NCBI RefSeq assembly: GCF_040605455.1
Contig: NZ_JBEXCV010000104.1
Location: 1 to 33,280 of the forward strand
Length of the DNA stretch: 33,280 bases
Direction of reading: 5' to 3'
Source: Embleya sp040605455
GTDB lineage: Bacteria > Actinomycetota > Actinomycetes > Streptomycetales > Streptomycetaceae
The position numbers and the translations under genes are program-made. The notes beneath the pieces were generated by a model. That model saw nothing but the letters and a program-made list of their open reading frames with translations, searched no databases and was not told the origin of the DNA. This document shows positions 1-7,037 of the stretch, piece after piece (within the stretch, counting starts at the first letter, position 1; every line of letters starts with the position of its first letter).

Positions 1-20
1 GTCCACAAACCCCGACGCCA

Positions 21-33
21 CCCCCCCCCCCCC
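21..33. repeat. 13-nt poly-C tract
   Basis: An uninterrupted run of 13 C residues, followed shortly by a run of seven C. It lies in the non-coding sequence beyond the 3' end of the PLP enzyme gene at 275-1669. Such runs slip during replication and are a common place for sequencing errors. I see no gene whose reading frame it could switch. Confidence 0.85.
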
Positions 34-53
34 GGCCGCCGGAGCGCCCCCCC

Positions 54-201
54 ACCCCCGGCAGGGCCGCCCCCCGCCCATCAGAACCCGCGCACCACCA
101 CAACACCCCTCACCCGGGCCCCCCAAACCCAGCCCGTCCGGCGCTTGAGGACACCCCCGGCAGGGCGGCCCCCCGCCCATCAGAACCCGCGCACCACCAC
201 A
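54..201. repeat. Pair of 49-bp direct repeats, 99-bp period
   Basis: Positions 54-102 and 153-201 are the same 49-bp sequence with one difference (GGCCGCC against GGCGGCC). The first copy is followed by the hairpin repeat at 131-152 and the second by the one at 228-249, so a block of about 98 bp containing both elements appears to have been duplicated in tandem. The block is non-coding and lies downstream of the minus-strand gene ending at 275. Confidence 0.85.
131..152 (+). repeat. Hairpin repeat, copy A (GTCC/GGAC stem)
   Basis: AGCCC leads into a 4-bp stem GTCC (136-139), a 9-nt loop GGCGCTTGA (140-148) and the closing arm GGAC (149-152). The same loop recurs at 237-245 and in the array at 17498-17676, where different but still complementary stem bases flank it. 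From memory, very similar sequences with GGCGATTGA or GGCGTTTGA are common between Streptomyces genes. Function unknown. Confidence 0.75.
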
Positions 202-227
202 GCAAAACGCCCCGGCCACCCAACCTC

Positions 228-249
228 AGCCCGTCCGGCGCTTGAGGAC
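228..249 (+). repeat. Hairpin repeat, copy B (GTCC/GGAC stem)
   Basis: This is identical to the copy at 131-152: AGCCC, stem GTCC (233-236), loop GGCGCTTGA (237-245), stem GGAC (246-249). It sits 25 bp beyond the stop codon of the minus-strand PLP enzyme gene and would be read antisense in that gene's transcript. Confidence 0.75.
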
Positions 250-274
250 GCCCGGCCGGCGAGGCCAAAAACCC

Positions 275-1669
275 CTACGCCGCAGGCAACCGCCGCACGC
301 CCCGCGGATCCGCATCCGGAACGCACCGACCGCCATCCACCGTGTAGCTCCACCGCGCCCCGCGCTCCACCAACTCCCGCACCGCCGCCGCGAAGCGGTC
401 CAAGTGCTCCACGGGCGTCCCCAGCCCGAAGCTGACCCGGATCGCGTTGAGGTTCTGCTCACCCTCCGGCGCGTCCGGGGACCCACACTCGGTCGGCTGA
501 TCGGCCCGCCCGCCCAACAGGTGCCGCACCAGCGGATGAGCGCAGAACAACCCGTCCCGCACCCCGATCCCGTACTCCGCCGACAACACCGCGGCGAACC
601 GCGAGCTGTTCCACCCCTCGACCACGAACGAGAGCACCCCCACGCGCGCCGACTCCGGCCCGAACAGCTCCAACGTCCGCACCGCCGGAATCCGCGCCAG
701 CCGCGCCCGAAGACGCGCCAGCAACGCCTCCTCGCGCGCGACCAACGCCGCCGGCCCCGCCTCGGTGATCGCCCGGCACGCGGACGCCAACGCGTAGGCG
801 CCGATCACGTTCGGCGACCCCGCCTCGTGCCGAGCCGCGCCGCTCTGCCACTCCACATGGTCACGGCTGACCGTCTTGCTCGCCCCGCCACCGGCCAGGT
901 ACGGCTCGGCCGCGTCCAGCCAGTCGCCCCGCCCCGCCAACACACCCGAGCCGAACGGCGCGTACAGCTTGTGCGCCGACAGCGCGATCCAGTCCACGTC
1001 CAGGTCGGTCACCGATACCGGGTGGTGCGGGGCGAGTTGCGCGGCGTCCAGCACGATCCGCGCGCCGTGCCGGTGCGCGACCTCGGCCAGCTCGGCGACC
1101 GGGAAGAGCTCGCCGGTCACGTTCGAGGCGCCGGTCACGCACACCAGCCGAGGCCCGTCGCCGGACCCGGCGAGCGCCGCCTCCAGCGTCGCGACCGCCT
1201 GCGCCGGCGATGCGGGCGCGGCCAGTTGGGTCACCCCCGCGTGCCGCCGCCACGGCAGCAGCGCCGCGTGGTGCTCGGTCTCGAAAACGAACACCCGGGT
1301 GCCGCGCGGCAGTACGGACGCGAGCAGGTTGAGCGAGTCGGTGGTCCCGCGAGTGAACAGCAGCGTGTCGTCGGCCCGCAGCCCCAGGAAGCTCGCGACC
1401 GTGGCCCGGCTCTGCTCGTACAGGTCGGTGGACAGCTGGGACAGGTAGCCCGCGCCCCGGTGCACGCTGCCGTAGTACGGCAGGTACGCGGACACGTCGT
1501 CCCACACCCGTTGCAGACACGGCGCGCTCGCCCCGTAGTCGAGCGCGGCGTACTCGACCTCGCCGCCGGTCACCAGCGGAACGAGCACGTCCCGGCCGAC
1601 CACGGGCAGCGGGGCGGTGATGGCGACGTCACAGTCGGGGGCGGCGGCGGAAGCGGTGTCGACGGTCAT
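275..1669 (-). CDS. Aminotransferase class V, SufS-like cysteine desulfurase family
   Basis: A 464-residue fold-type I PLP enzyme of aminotransferase class V. Visible family features are TEHH near residues 131-134 (His that stacks on PLP), VLDAAQ with Asp208, and SAHKLYAPFG with Lys234 as the PLP Schiff-base lysine. VRDGLFCAHPL (Cys376) lines up with the catalytic-cysteine loop of SufS-type (group II) desulfurases. Cysteine desulfurase activity is therefore plausible, but related enzymes use other substrates, and no suf operon is adjacent. The ATG at 1669 has a good ribosome site (GAGGAG, 7-nt gap). It stands alone: a 514-bp gene-free stretch lies upstream and repeats lie downstream. Certain of the fold, unsure of the substrate. 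Confidence 0.85.
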   Translation of the reverse strand: MTVDTASAAAPDCDVAITAPLPVVGRDVLVPLVTGGEVEYAALDYGASAPCLQRVWDDVSAYLPYYGSVHRGAGYLSQLSTDLYEQSRATVASFLGLRADDTLLFTRGTTDSLNLLASVLPRGTRVFVFETEHHAALLPWRRHAGVTQLAAPASPAQAVATLEAALAGSGDGPRLVCVTGASNVTGELFPVAELAEVAHRHGARIVLDAAQLAPHHPVSVTDLDVDWIALSAHKLYAPFGSGVLAGRGDWLDAAEPYLAGGGASKTVSRDHVEWQSGAARHEAGSPNVIGAYALASACRAITEAGPAALVAREEALLARLRARLARIPAVRTLELFGPESARVGVLSFVVEGWNSSRFAAVLSAEYGIGVRDGLFCAHPLVRHLLGGRADQPTECGSPDAPEGEQNLNAIRVSFGLGTPVEHLDRFAAAVRELVERGARWSYTVDGGRCVPDADPRGVRRLPAA

Positions 1670-2183
1670 GGCGAAACTCCTCGGCAGGCACGGAACACCG
1701 AGGCGAATGTCGGTTAGTCGACATCGAAACGCGCCGGATGATCCGCTGGCGAAAAAATGTGGTCCTGCGGGCCGACAATGACCGGCCCGGGTGACGCGCG
1801 AGAACTCAGCGCGTACGGAATAGGGCGATTCGCCCGTTTCGAGAAAGAGATTTCACGTCATCACATGCTCCCCAGGTACAGGACCCCCGGGTCACATGAA
1901 GCATCGACTGCCGTCATGCAAGGGGTCCGCGCTTGCCAGGACGCCTTACGACGCCTGACCGTGTCATCACCCGGGGCACCCCACCGCGGAGCGAGGGTTG
2001 CCGGACAGCAAGCCGGGGCTTTCCACTGTCACTCGTGACCTGAGCAGCATTATTACCGGACGGAACGCCCGGCGCAACGACGGCCCCACCGTTCCCACGT
2101 CCTGGACCGCGCGACCGCCCCGAACGACACGGCGCCGGGCGGGCCGAGCACGAGGGCACGACCCACCCGGCGCCCGAGCGCGA
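1670..2183. other. Gene-free stretch between trpD and the SufS-like gene
   Basis: 514 bp lying downstream of trpD and upstream of the SufS-like gene, both on the minus strand. It is visibly less GC-rich than its surroundings in places (for example 1750-1770 and 1830-1870). It holds an inverted repeat at 1707-1724 and a weak hairpin near 1829-1841 (GGGCG-ATT-CGCCC). The open frames here (1757-2038 plus, 1914-2159 minus) lack the GC-rich third positions of real genes and have no recognisable product. No convincing terminator was found behind trpD. Confidence 0.6.
1707..1724. promoter_or_regulatory. Inverted repeat upstream of the SufS-like gene (possible operator)
   Basis: ATGTCG, six bases (GTTAGT), then CGACAT: perfect 6-bp arms, 38 bp before the start codon of the minus-strand gene at 1669. 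The position suits an operator near a promoter. I do not recognise the regulator, and a 6-bp palindrome can arise by chance. Confidence 0.35.
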
Positions 2184-3266
2184 CTAGCCCCGCGCGAACG
2201 AGCGCGTCGTGGCCACCCACCGATCGAGCGCGGCCTGCGCGGCCCCCGAGTCGATCGCGTCGGCGGCCCGATCGATCCCGGCCGCCAACTGCTGGGTCAG
2301 CGACCCTTCTCCCGAGCCCAGCGCGGCCAGCGCCGCAGCCGAGTTCAACAGCACCGCGTCCCGCACGGCGCCCTTCTCCCCGGCGAGGAGCTTGCGGGCG
2401 ACCTCCGCGTTGAACGCCGCGTCACCGCCGCGCAACGTCTCGATCCCGTTCAGCGCGATCCCCAGGTCGCGCGGGTCCACCCGGTCCTCGCGCACGTCGC
2501 CGTCCCGCACGATCCACACCTGCGACGTGGTGGTGACGGTCAACTCGTCCAGCCCGTCGTCGCCGCGGAACACCAGCGCGGTCGCGCCGCGATCGGCCAG
2601 CACACCGGCCACGATCGGCGCCATCCGCAGGTCCGCGACCCCGATCGCGTGGAAACGCACCCGGGCCGGATTGGTCAGCGGCCCGAGGAAGTTGAACGTG
2701 GTCGGCACACCCAACTCCCGACGCGCCTGCGCGGCGTGCCGCAACGACGGGTGGAAGCGCTGCGCGAAGCACAGCGTGATGCCCGCCTCCTCGGCCGTAC
2801 GGGCCACCTGATCCGGGGTCAGGTCCAGCACCACTCCGAGCGCTTCGAGCACATCGGCGGCCCCGCTCGACGAGGACGCCGCCCGGTTGCCGTGCTTGAC
2901 CACCGTCTCGCCCGTACCCGCGACCACGATCGCGGACATCGTCGAGATGTTCACGGTCCGGGCCAGGTCGCCACCGGTGCCGACGATGTCGACGGTACGG
3001 CCGGGCACATCGATGGTCGACGCGTGTGCGTACATCGCCTGCACCAGGCCCGAGACCTCGTCCACCGTCTCGCCCTTGGCCCGCAACGCGATCACGAACC
3101 CGGCCACCTGCACCGGCGTCGCCTCGCCGGTCATGATGTGGTCCATCGCCCACGCGGTCGCGTCGGCAGGCAGGTCGTCGCCCCGCATGAGCGCCGCCAG
3201 GAGGTCCCGCCAGGAATGGGCCGCCGGGTTGCCGCCGCTCTTGTTCGTAGAGGTCGAGGCGCCCAT
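2184..3266 (-). CDS. trpD: Anthranilate phosphoribosyltransferase
   Basis: TrpD transfers phosphoribose from PRPP to anthranilate, the second step of tryptophan synthesis from chorismate, in the cytoplasm. The signature blocks are all present: DIVGTGGD followed by TVNIST (PRPP loop), VKHGNRAASS, and FNFLGPLTNPA. With the chosen start it is 360 residues, close to the usual family size. I chose ATG 3266 because GGGAG lies 6 nt ahead and a TACGCT box at 3304-3309 would start the transcript near 3297. ATG 3287 is a possible alternative. GTG 3314 would lie upstream of that predicted transcript start. No other trp gene is adjacent, which is common for trpD in actinomycetes. Confidence 0.95.
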   Translation of the reverse strand: MGASTSTNKSGGNPAAHSWRDLLAALMRGDDLPADATAWAMDHIMTGEATPVQVAGFVIALRAKGETVDEVSGLVQAMYAHASTIDVPGRTVDIVGTGGDLARTVNISTMSAIVVAGTGETVVKHGNRAASSSSGAADVLEALGVVLDLTPDQVARTAEEAGITLCFAQRFHPSLRHAAQARRELGVPTTFNFLGPLTNPARVRFHAIGVADLRMAPIVAGVLADRGATALVFRGDDGLDELTVTTTSQVWIVRDGDVREDRVDPRDLGIALNGIETLRGGDAAFNAEVARKLLAGEKGAVRDAVLLNSAAALAALGSGEGSLTQQLAAGIDRAADAIDSGAAQAALDRWVATTRSFARG

Positions 3267-3303
3267 GGTCCGCTCCCGCTGTGTCATCGGATAAGTCCGC
3301 GAC

Positions 3304-3309
3304 AGCGTA
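3304..3309 (-). promoter_or_regulatory. Candidate -10 box of trpD
   Basis: TACGCT on the minus strand fits the actinobacterial TANNNT -10 pattern. It would place the transcript start near 3297 and leave a leader of about 31 nt containing GGGAG ahead of ATG 3266. No clear -35 hexamer is visible. Confidence 0.4.
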
Positions 3310-3351
3310 CCCACCGCGCCCGTTGCGGCCGGGCGGTTATCCGGGATGCGG

Positions 3352-3747
3352 TCAGGCCGGTTGACGTCCCGCGATCCGGCCGCGGATCAGGTCGGCCGCG
3401 GCGTCCGCGAGCGTGCGCGGGTCCAGCGGGTGGGCGACCACCGCGTCCGCGCGACACCACGTGGCCAGCCACGCGTCCTGTGGGCGGCCGACCAGGGTCA
3501 GCACCGGCGGGCAGTTGTAGATCTCGTCCTTGAGCTGACGGCACACGCCCATGCCACCGGCGGGCGCGGTCTCCCCGTCCAGGATCACCAGATCGATGCC
3601 GCCCTTGTCCATCGCCTCGATCACGGCAGGCTCGGTGGCGCACTCCAGGTATTCCACGAACGGCACGTCGACGGCGGGCCTGCGCCCGAGCGCGAGGGTG
3701 ACCTTCCGACGGGTGTTGCGGTCGTCGCTGTACACGAGGACGGTCAT
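3352..3747 (-). CDS. Receiver-like (pseudo-response-regulator) protein, no output domain
   Basis: A 131-residue single-domain protein with a CheY-like receiver pattern: VLVYSDD (acidic pair Asp8/Asp9), DLVILDGE (Asp57, phospho-acceptor position), PPVLTLVGRPQDAW, then ADAVVAHPLDP. In ordinary receivers the fourth strand ends in a Ser/Thr and the fifth carries an invariant Lys before Pro. Here those positions read LVG and AHP, so the switch Thr and Lys are absent. There is no DNA-binding domain and no nearby kinase. The ATG at 3747 follows GGCGAG at a short distance; an in-frame ATG at 3765 is possible. I recall close relatives beside the oxidase genes in Streptomyces. Function unknown. Confidence 0.75.
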   Translation of the reverse strand: MTVLVYSDDRNTRRKVTLALGRRPAVDVPFVEYLECATEPAVIEAMDKGGIDLVILDGETAPAGGMGVCRQLKDEIYNCPPVLTLVGRPQDAWLATWCRADAVVAHPLDPRTLADAAADLIRGRIAGRQPA

Positions 3748-3783
3748 GGTCTCGCCGCGCGTCATGTCCACCTGCCTGTGTCT

Positions 3784-3831
3784 GGGCTGCGTGTCTTCGG
3801 GGCTGCGCATGTTCAGGGCTGCGTATGTCAG
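3784..3831. repeat. Three imperfect 16-bp tandem repeats
   Basis: GGGCTGCG recurs at 3784, 3800 and 3816, each time followed by a similar 8 bases (GTGTCTTC, CATGTTCA, TATGTCAG). The period of 16 is not a multiple of three, which argues against coding. The repeats lie just upstream of the receiver-like gene and would be in its 5' leader. Confidence 0.6.
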
Positions 3832-3860
3832 GTACGGGGGCAACACTCGGATCGACCCGG

Positions 3861-3866
3861 ATGTTA
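3861..3866 (-). promoter_or_regulatory. Possible -10 box for the receiver-like gene
   Basis: TAACAT on the minus strand, in the gap between the RraB-like gene and the receiver-like gene, would give a leader of about 105 nt that includes the 16-bp repeats. There is no convincing -35 box. Confidence 0.25.
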
Positions 3867-3949
3867 GCGCTTTTCGGCACGAAAATGTGCGCCTCGTCAC
3901 GCCCACGCCCTTCCGGTCCCGCCCCTCCGGCCTCGACCGCACCCTCGAC

Positions 3950-4360
3950 TCACCCGCGCGCGAGCACCTCGTAGCCCTCGGCGTCCCCGCCCAGCCGCTG
4001 CGCGAGACCCGCCATCCGGGTCCGCTCCCGGGCCGGCTCAAGGCCGGTGAGCACCTGCTGTCGGGAGATCAGCACCCGCAGCGGCCGCTCGTCGGGGGCC
4101 GGCGCCGCCACCGCCCAGCCGTCCGGCGTCAGGATCCGGGCCGCCTCGTCGGACGCCGCCAGGTCGGGCAGTGTGAGCACGTGCCGCATCACGAACACAC
4201 CGGTCTCCACCGCCACCCCGGCCGCCCGCATCTCCGCGACCACCGCCGAATCGGCCCGCGCCGGATCGAAGCACGAACCGACGACGGTGAGCGTGCCGTC
4301 GTCGACGAGCACGGGAGCAGGCTCCGGCCGCCGGCGACGCAGGAAACGTTCGAGGATCAT
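3950..4360 (-). CDS. Small conserved protein, possibly RraB-like
   Basis: 136 residues, cytoplasmic by appearance, with a basic start (MILERFLRRRR). The pattern CFDPARADSAVVAEMRAAGV, a central GWAV segment and the end ERTRMAGLAQRLGG..GYEVL resemble the layout of the RraB (ribonuclease E inhibitor) family, which ends in a helix and a Gly-Trp/Tyr segment. That likeness is by eye and weak. The ATG lies 9 nt beyond the stop of the CtaG-like gene, so the two are probably transcribed together. The role is unproven. Confidence 0.65.
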   Translation of the reverse strand: MILERFLRRRRPEPAPVLVDDGTLTVVGSCFDPARADSAVVAEMRAAGVAVETGVFVMRHVLTLPDLAASDEAARILTPDGWAVAAPAPDERPLRVLISRQQVLTGLEPARERTRMAGLAQRLGGDAEGYEVLARG

Positions 4361-4369
4361 GCCGCGACG

Positions 4370-5485
4370 CTACTCGGCCGCGTCGGCCGACCGCGGTTCG
4401 GGCCCGTGGGCCACCCGGACGGCTGAATCGGCCTCCTCCGTTCGGGCAGAGTCACCCGGAAGAGTGCTCTTCGGCACGGATTTTCCGGCGACGTCGAGGC
4501 CCGCCAGCGCATCGCCGCCGGCCTCGGCCGCCTCGCGCGCCAACCGCTCCTCGCGCGCCTTACGGCCCGCCTCGATCAGTTCGAGCCGATCCAGCCGGCG
4601 GTCCTCCCGGACGGCCTCACGCTCCGACGCCCGAGCCCACTGCACGAACAGCACCAGGAAGACCAGCAGTCCGATGATGTCGCCGCTGCCCCACAGGATC
4701 CCGCCCGCCGTGCCCTGGTCCGAGAGCGGACTCGCGCCCCAGTCCCGACCGAGGTCGTTGTACCAGTCACCGGCCAGCACATTGGACGAACTCATGATCG
4801 CGATGCCCAGCCACGCGTGGAACGGCAGCGTCGCGAACACCGCGAGCAACCGCATCGGATAACTCGCCCGCGGCATCGGGTCCAGCCCCAGGAGTGGCCA
4901 GAACCACATACAGCCGATGATCACGAAGTGCACGTGATTCATGTCGTGCATGAAGGTGTTTCGCAATGTCAGCTCGTACCAGGGCGTGAAGTACAGGGCG
5001 AACGGGTTGAGCACGAAGACGAAACCGGCGAACGCCGGGAAGGTGACCACCTTCGCGTATCTGCTGTGCAGCAGGGCGTTGAGGCGATTGCGCCACTTGG
5101 CCGGCAGCGTACGCAGGGCGAGTGTGATCGGTGCGCCGAGCGCCAGGAAGATCGGCGTGATCATCGCCAGCACCATGTGCTGGACCATGTGCACGCTCAG
5201 CAACACGGTGTCGTACGCGGCCAGCGCGGACTCGGTCGCCAGCAGGAAGGTACCCAGCCCCAGACCCAGGAAGGACAAGCTCCGCCATCGCGACCACGAG
5301 TCCCCACGGGCCCTGAGCTTGTGCACCCCGTACAGATAGAGGCCGCCGAAGAGCATCGCGACCACAATCGGGATCGGCTCGAACACCCACCCGGTCAGAA
5401 GCCGAACAGGGGTCAGTTCCGGCGGTACGTTCCCAGGGGTCGCGTGTGCCAGAAACATCCCGGCATCGCCTGTAGAGCCACTCAC
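4370..5485 (-). CDS. Cytochrome c oxidase assembly protein, caa3_CtaG family
   Basis: A polytopic membrane protein of 371 residues with many hydrophobic segments up to about residue 283, then a charged, Arg/Glu-rich cytoplasmic tail. Histidines typical of the caa3-type CtaG family are visible: SVHMVQHM (His99, His103), MHDMNHVHF (His180, His184, His186) and PFHAWLG (His223). The family is linked to copper-centre assembly of cytochrome oxidase, which fits its place directly divergent from ctaE. I chose GTG 5485 because TAGGCT lies 8 nt before it, implying a leaderless mRNA. The longer ATG 5509 start would overlap that box and add a TTA codon, rare in these genomes. ATG 5458 is also possible. 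Confidence 0.85.
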   Translation of the reverse strand: MSGSTGDAGMFLAHATPGNVPPELTPVRLLTGWVFEPIPIVVAMLFGGLYLYGVHKLRARGDSWSRWRSLSFLGLGLGTFLLATESALAAYDTVLLSVHMVQHMVLAMITPIFLALGAPITLALRTLPAKWRNRLNALLHSRYAKVVTFPAFAGFVFVLNPFALYFTPWYELTLRNTFMHDMNHVHFVIIGCMWFWPLLGLDPMPRASYPMRLLAVFATLPFHAWLGIAIMSSSNVLAGDWYNDLGRDWGASPLSDQGTAGGILWGSGDIIGLLVFLVLFVQWARASEREAVREDRRLDRLELIEAGRKAREERLAREAAEAGGDALAGLDVAGKSVPKSTLPGDSARTEEADSAVRVAHGPEPRSADAAE

Positions 5486-5493
5486 GGAACCAG

Positions 5494-5499
5494 AGCCTA
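5494..5499 (-). promoter_or_regulatory. -10 box of the CtaG-like gene (leaderless)
   Basis: TAGGCT on the minus strand ends 8 nt before GTG 5485, so transcription would begin at or next to the start codon. The divergent ctaE begins only 49-76 bp away, so the two promoters must overlap or abut. Confidence 0.5.
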
Positions 5500-5560
5500 A
5501 CCCCGACACGTTCTACAAGGGTTACCCCCCGAAGTGTGGGCAGATCCGGCGACCGCAATA

Positions 5561-6190
5561 ATGGCCGCCGTGGCGACAGCAACTGCACTAGAAACCGGGC
5601 CCCCCTCACACGGGACACACGGGACACTCAACCGTCCCAACTTGGTCAGCATCGGCACGATCGTCTGGTTGGCGTCGGAGCTGATGTTCTTCGCGGCTCT
5701 GTTCGCGATGTATTTCACGATCCGCTCCGTCACCGGGGCGGACGCTTGGCGTGAGCACGCCGGTGAGCTGAACATCCCGTTCTCGACGGGCAACACGACG
5801 ATCCTCGTGCTGTCCTCGCTCACCTGCCAGCTCGGCGTCTTCGCGGCCGAACGCGGTGACGTCAAGAAGCTCAGAATGTGGTTCGTCATCACCTTCGTGA
5901 TGGGCGCCGTCTTCGTCGGCGGCCAGGTGATGGAGTACACCGCCCTGGTCAAGGACGGAACGACGCTTTCGTCGTCGGCTTACGGTTCGGTCTTCTACCT
6001 GACCACCGGCTTCCACGGCATGCACGTGACAGGTGGGCTCATCGCCTTCCTGTTGGTCCTCGGACGCACCTACGCGGCCCGACGATTCACGCACGAGCAG
6101 GCCACGGCCGCAATCGTCGTCTCGTACTACTGGCACTTCGTCGACGTGGTCTGGATCGGTCTGTTCTTCACGATCTACGTCATCAGGTAG
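5561..6190 (+). CDS. ctaE: Cytochrome c oxidase subunit III
   Basis: Heme-copper oxidase subunit III of the aa3 oxidase, an integral membrane protein that stabilises subunit I. Typical subunit III patterns are visible: ASELMFFAALFAMYF, FHGMHVTGG and YYWHFVDVVWI near the C terminus, with five or more membrane helices. The ATG at 5561 gives 209 residues starting MAAVATATALETG, which resembles the start I remember for Streptomyces CtaE. GTG 5534 would add nine residues, and neither has a good ribosome site, so the start is uncertain. It is first in the ctaE-qcrCAB block, with 46 bp to qcrC. Confidence 0.93.
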   Translation: MAAVATATALETGPPSHGTHGTLNRPNLVSIGTIVWLASELMFFAALFAMYFTIRSVTGADAWREHAGELNIPFSTGNTTILVLSSLTCQLGVFAAERGDVKKLRMWFVITFVMGAVFVGGQVMEYTALVKDGTTLSSSAYGSVFYLTTGFHGMHVTGGLIAFLLVLGRTYAARRFTHEQATAAIVVSYYWHFVDVVWIGLFFTIYVIR

Positions 6191-6236
6191 ACGTCCCGAC
6201 ACTCACTACGCAGACGACATTGGACCGGGGTTTTCC

Positions 6237-7037
6237 GTGAAAAAGCTCTCCGCGCGGCGACGCCACCCCTTGGCGGCGATCGTCGTACTCATCTTTGCGC
6301 TCGCGGCTACCGGGGGGCTGTACGCCGCGTTCGCGCCTGCCAAGAAGGCGGAGGCCGACGACTCCGCCTCCATCGCCGTCGAGGCGGGCAAGAAGCTCTA
6401 CCTGAGTGGATGTTCGACCTGCCATGGGCTCGACGCCCAGGGCTCCACCGACGGCCCCTCCCTGATCGGCGTCGGCGCGGCCGCCGTCGACTTCCAGGTA
6501 TCGACCGGCCGGATGCCGCTTCAGCAGCCCGGCGCGCAGGCGCCGCGCAAGCCCGAGGTGTACACCCCGGCGCAGATCCAACAGCTGTCCGCGTATGTGG
6601 CCTCCCTCGGCGTCGGGCCCAAGATCCCGACGGCGAACATGTACGCGCCCGACGGCGACATCGTCAACGGCGCCGAGTTGTTCCGCACGAACTGCTCGCA
6701 GTGCCACAACTTCTCCGGTGAGGGCGGCGCCCTGACCGAGGGCAAGTACGCTCCGCCGCTGAAGGACGTGGACCCGAAGCACATCTACGAGGCCATGCTC
6801 TCCGGCCCGCAGAACATGCCTTCGTTCCCGGACAGCACGATGCCCGAGCAGCAGAAGAAGGACATCGTCACGTACGTCCACGAGACGACCAAGAAGGAGC
6901 CGAACCCCGGCGGCCTGGGTCTCGGCCGCCTCGGCCCGGTCTCCGAAGGTCTGTTCGGCTGGATCATCGCGCTCGGTCTGCTCATCGGATGCGCGATCTG
7001 GATTGCCGCCCGGACCCCCAAGGCCAGGACCAAATGA
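6237..7037 (+). CDS. qcrC: Cytochrome bc1 complex diheme cytochrome c subunit
   Basis: A diheme cytochrome c of 266 residues. An N-terminal membrane anchor (about residues 11-32) is followed by CSTCHG (Cys59, Cys62, His63) and CSQCHN (Cys153, Cys156, His157), then a C-terminal anchor near residues 240-262. GRMP and NMPSFPDS supply likely axial methionines. In actinobacteria this subunit replaces both cytochrome c1 and soluble cytochrome c, passing electrons directly to the CuA centre of the oxidase in a III-IV supercomplex. The start is GTG 6237, which leaves an anchor of sensible length. The stop overlaps the qcrA start by 4 bp. Confidence 0.96.
   Translation: MKKLSARRRHPLAAIVVLIFALAATGGLYAAFAPAKKAEADDSASIAVEAGKKLYLSGCSTCHGLDAQGSTDGPSLIGVGAAAVDFQVSTGRMPLQQPGAQAPRKPEVYTPAQIQQLSAYVASLGVGPKIPTANMYAPDGDIVNGAELFRTNCSQCHNFSGEGGALTEGKYAPPLKDVDPKHIYEAMLSGPQNMPSFPDSTMPEQQKKDIVTYVHETTKKEPNPGGLGLGRLGPVSEGLFGWIIALGLLIGCAIWIAARTPKARTK

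Noticed and set aside
1757..2038. 93-codon plus-strand frame in the gene-free stretch
   Set aside because: No ribosome site, no GC bias in third positions, and no recognisable sequence.
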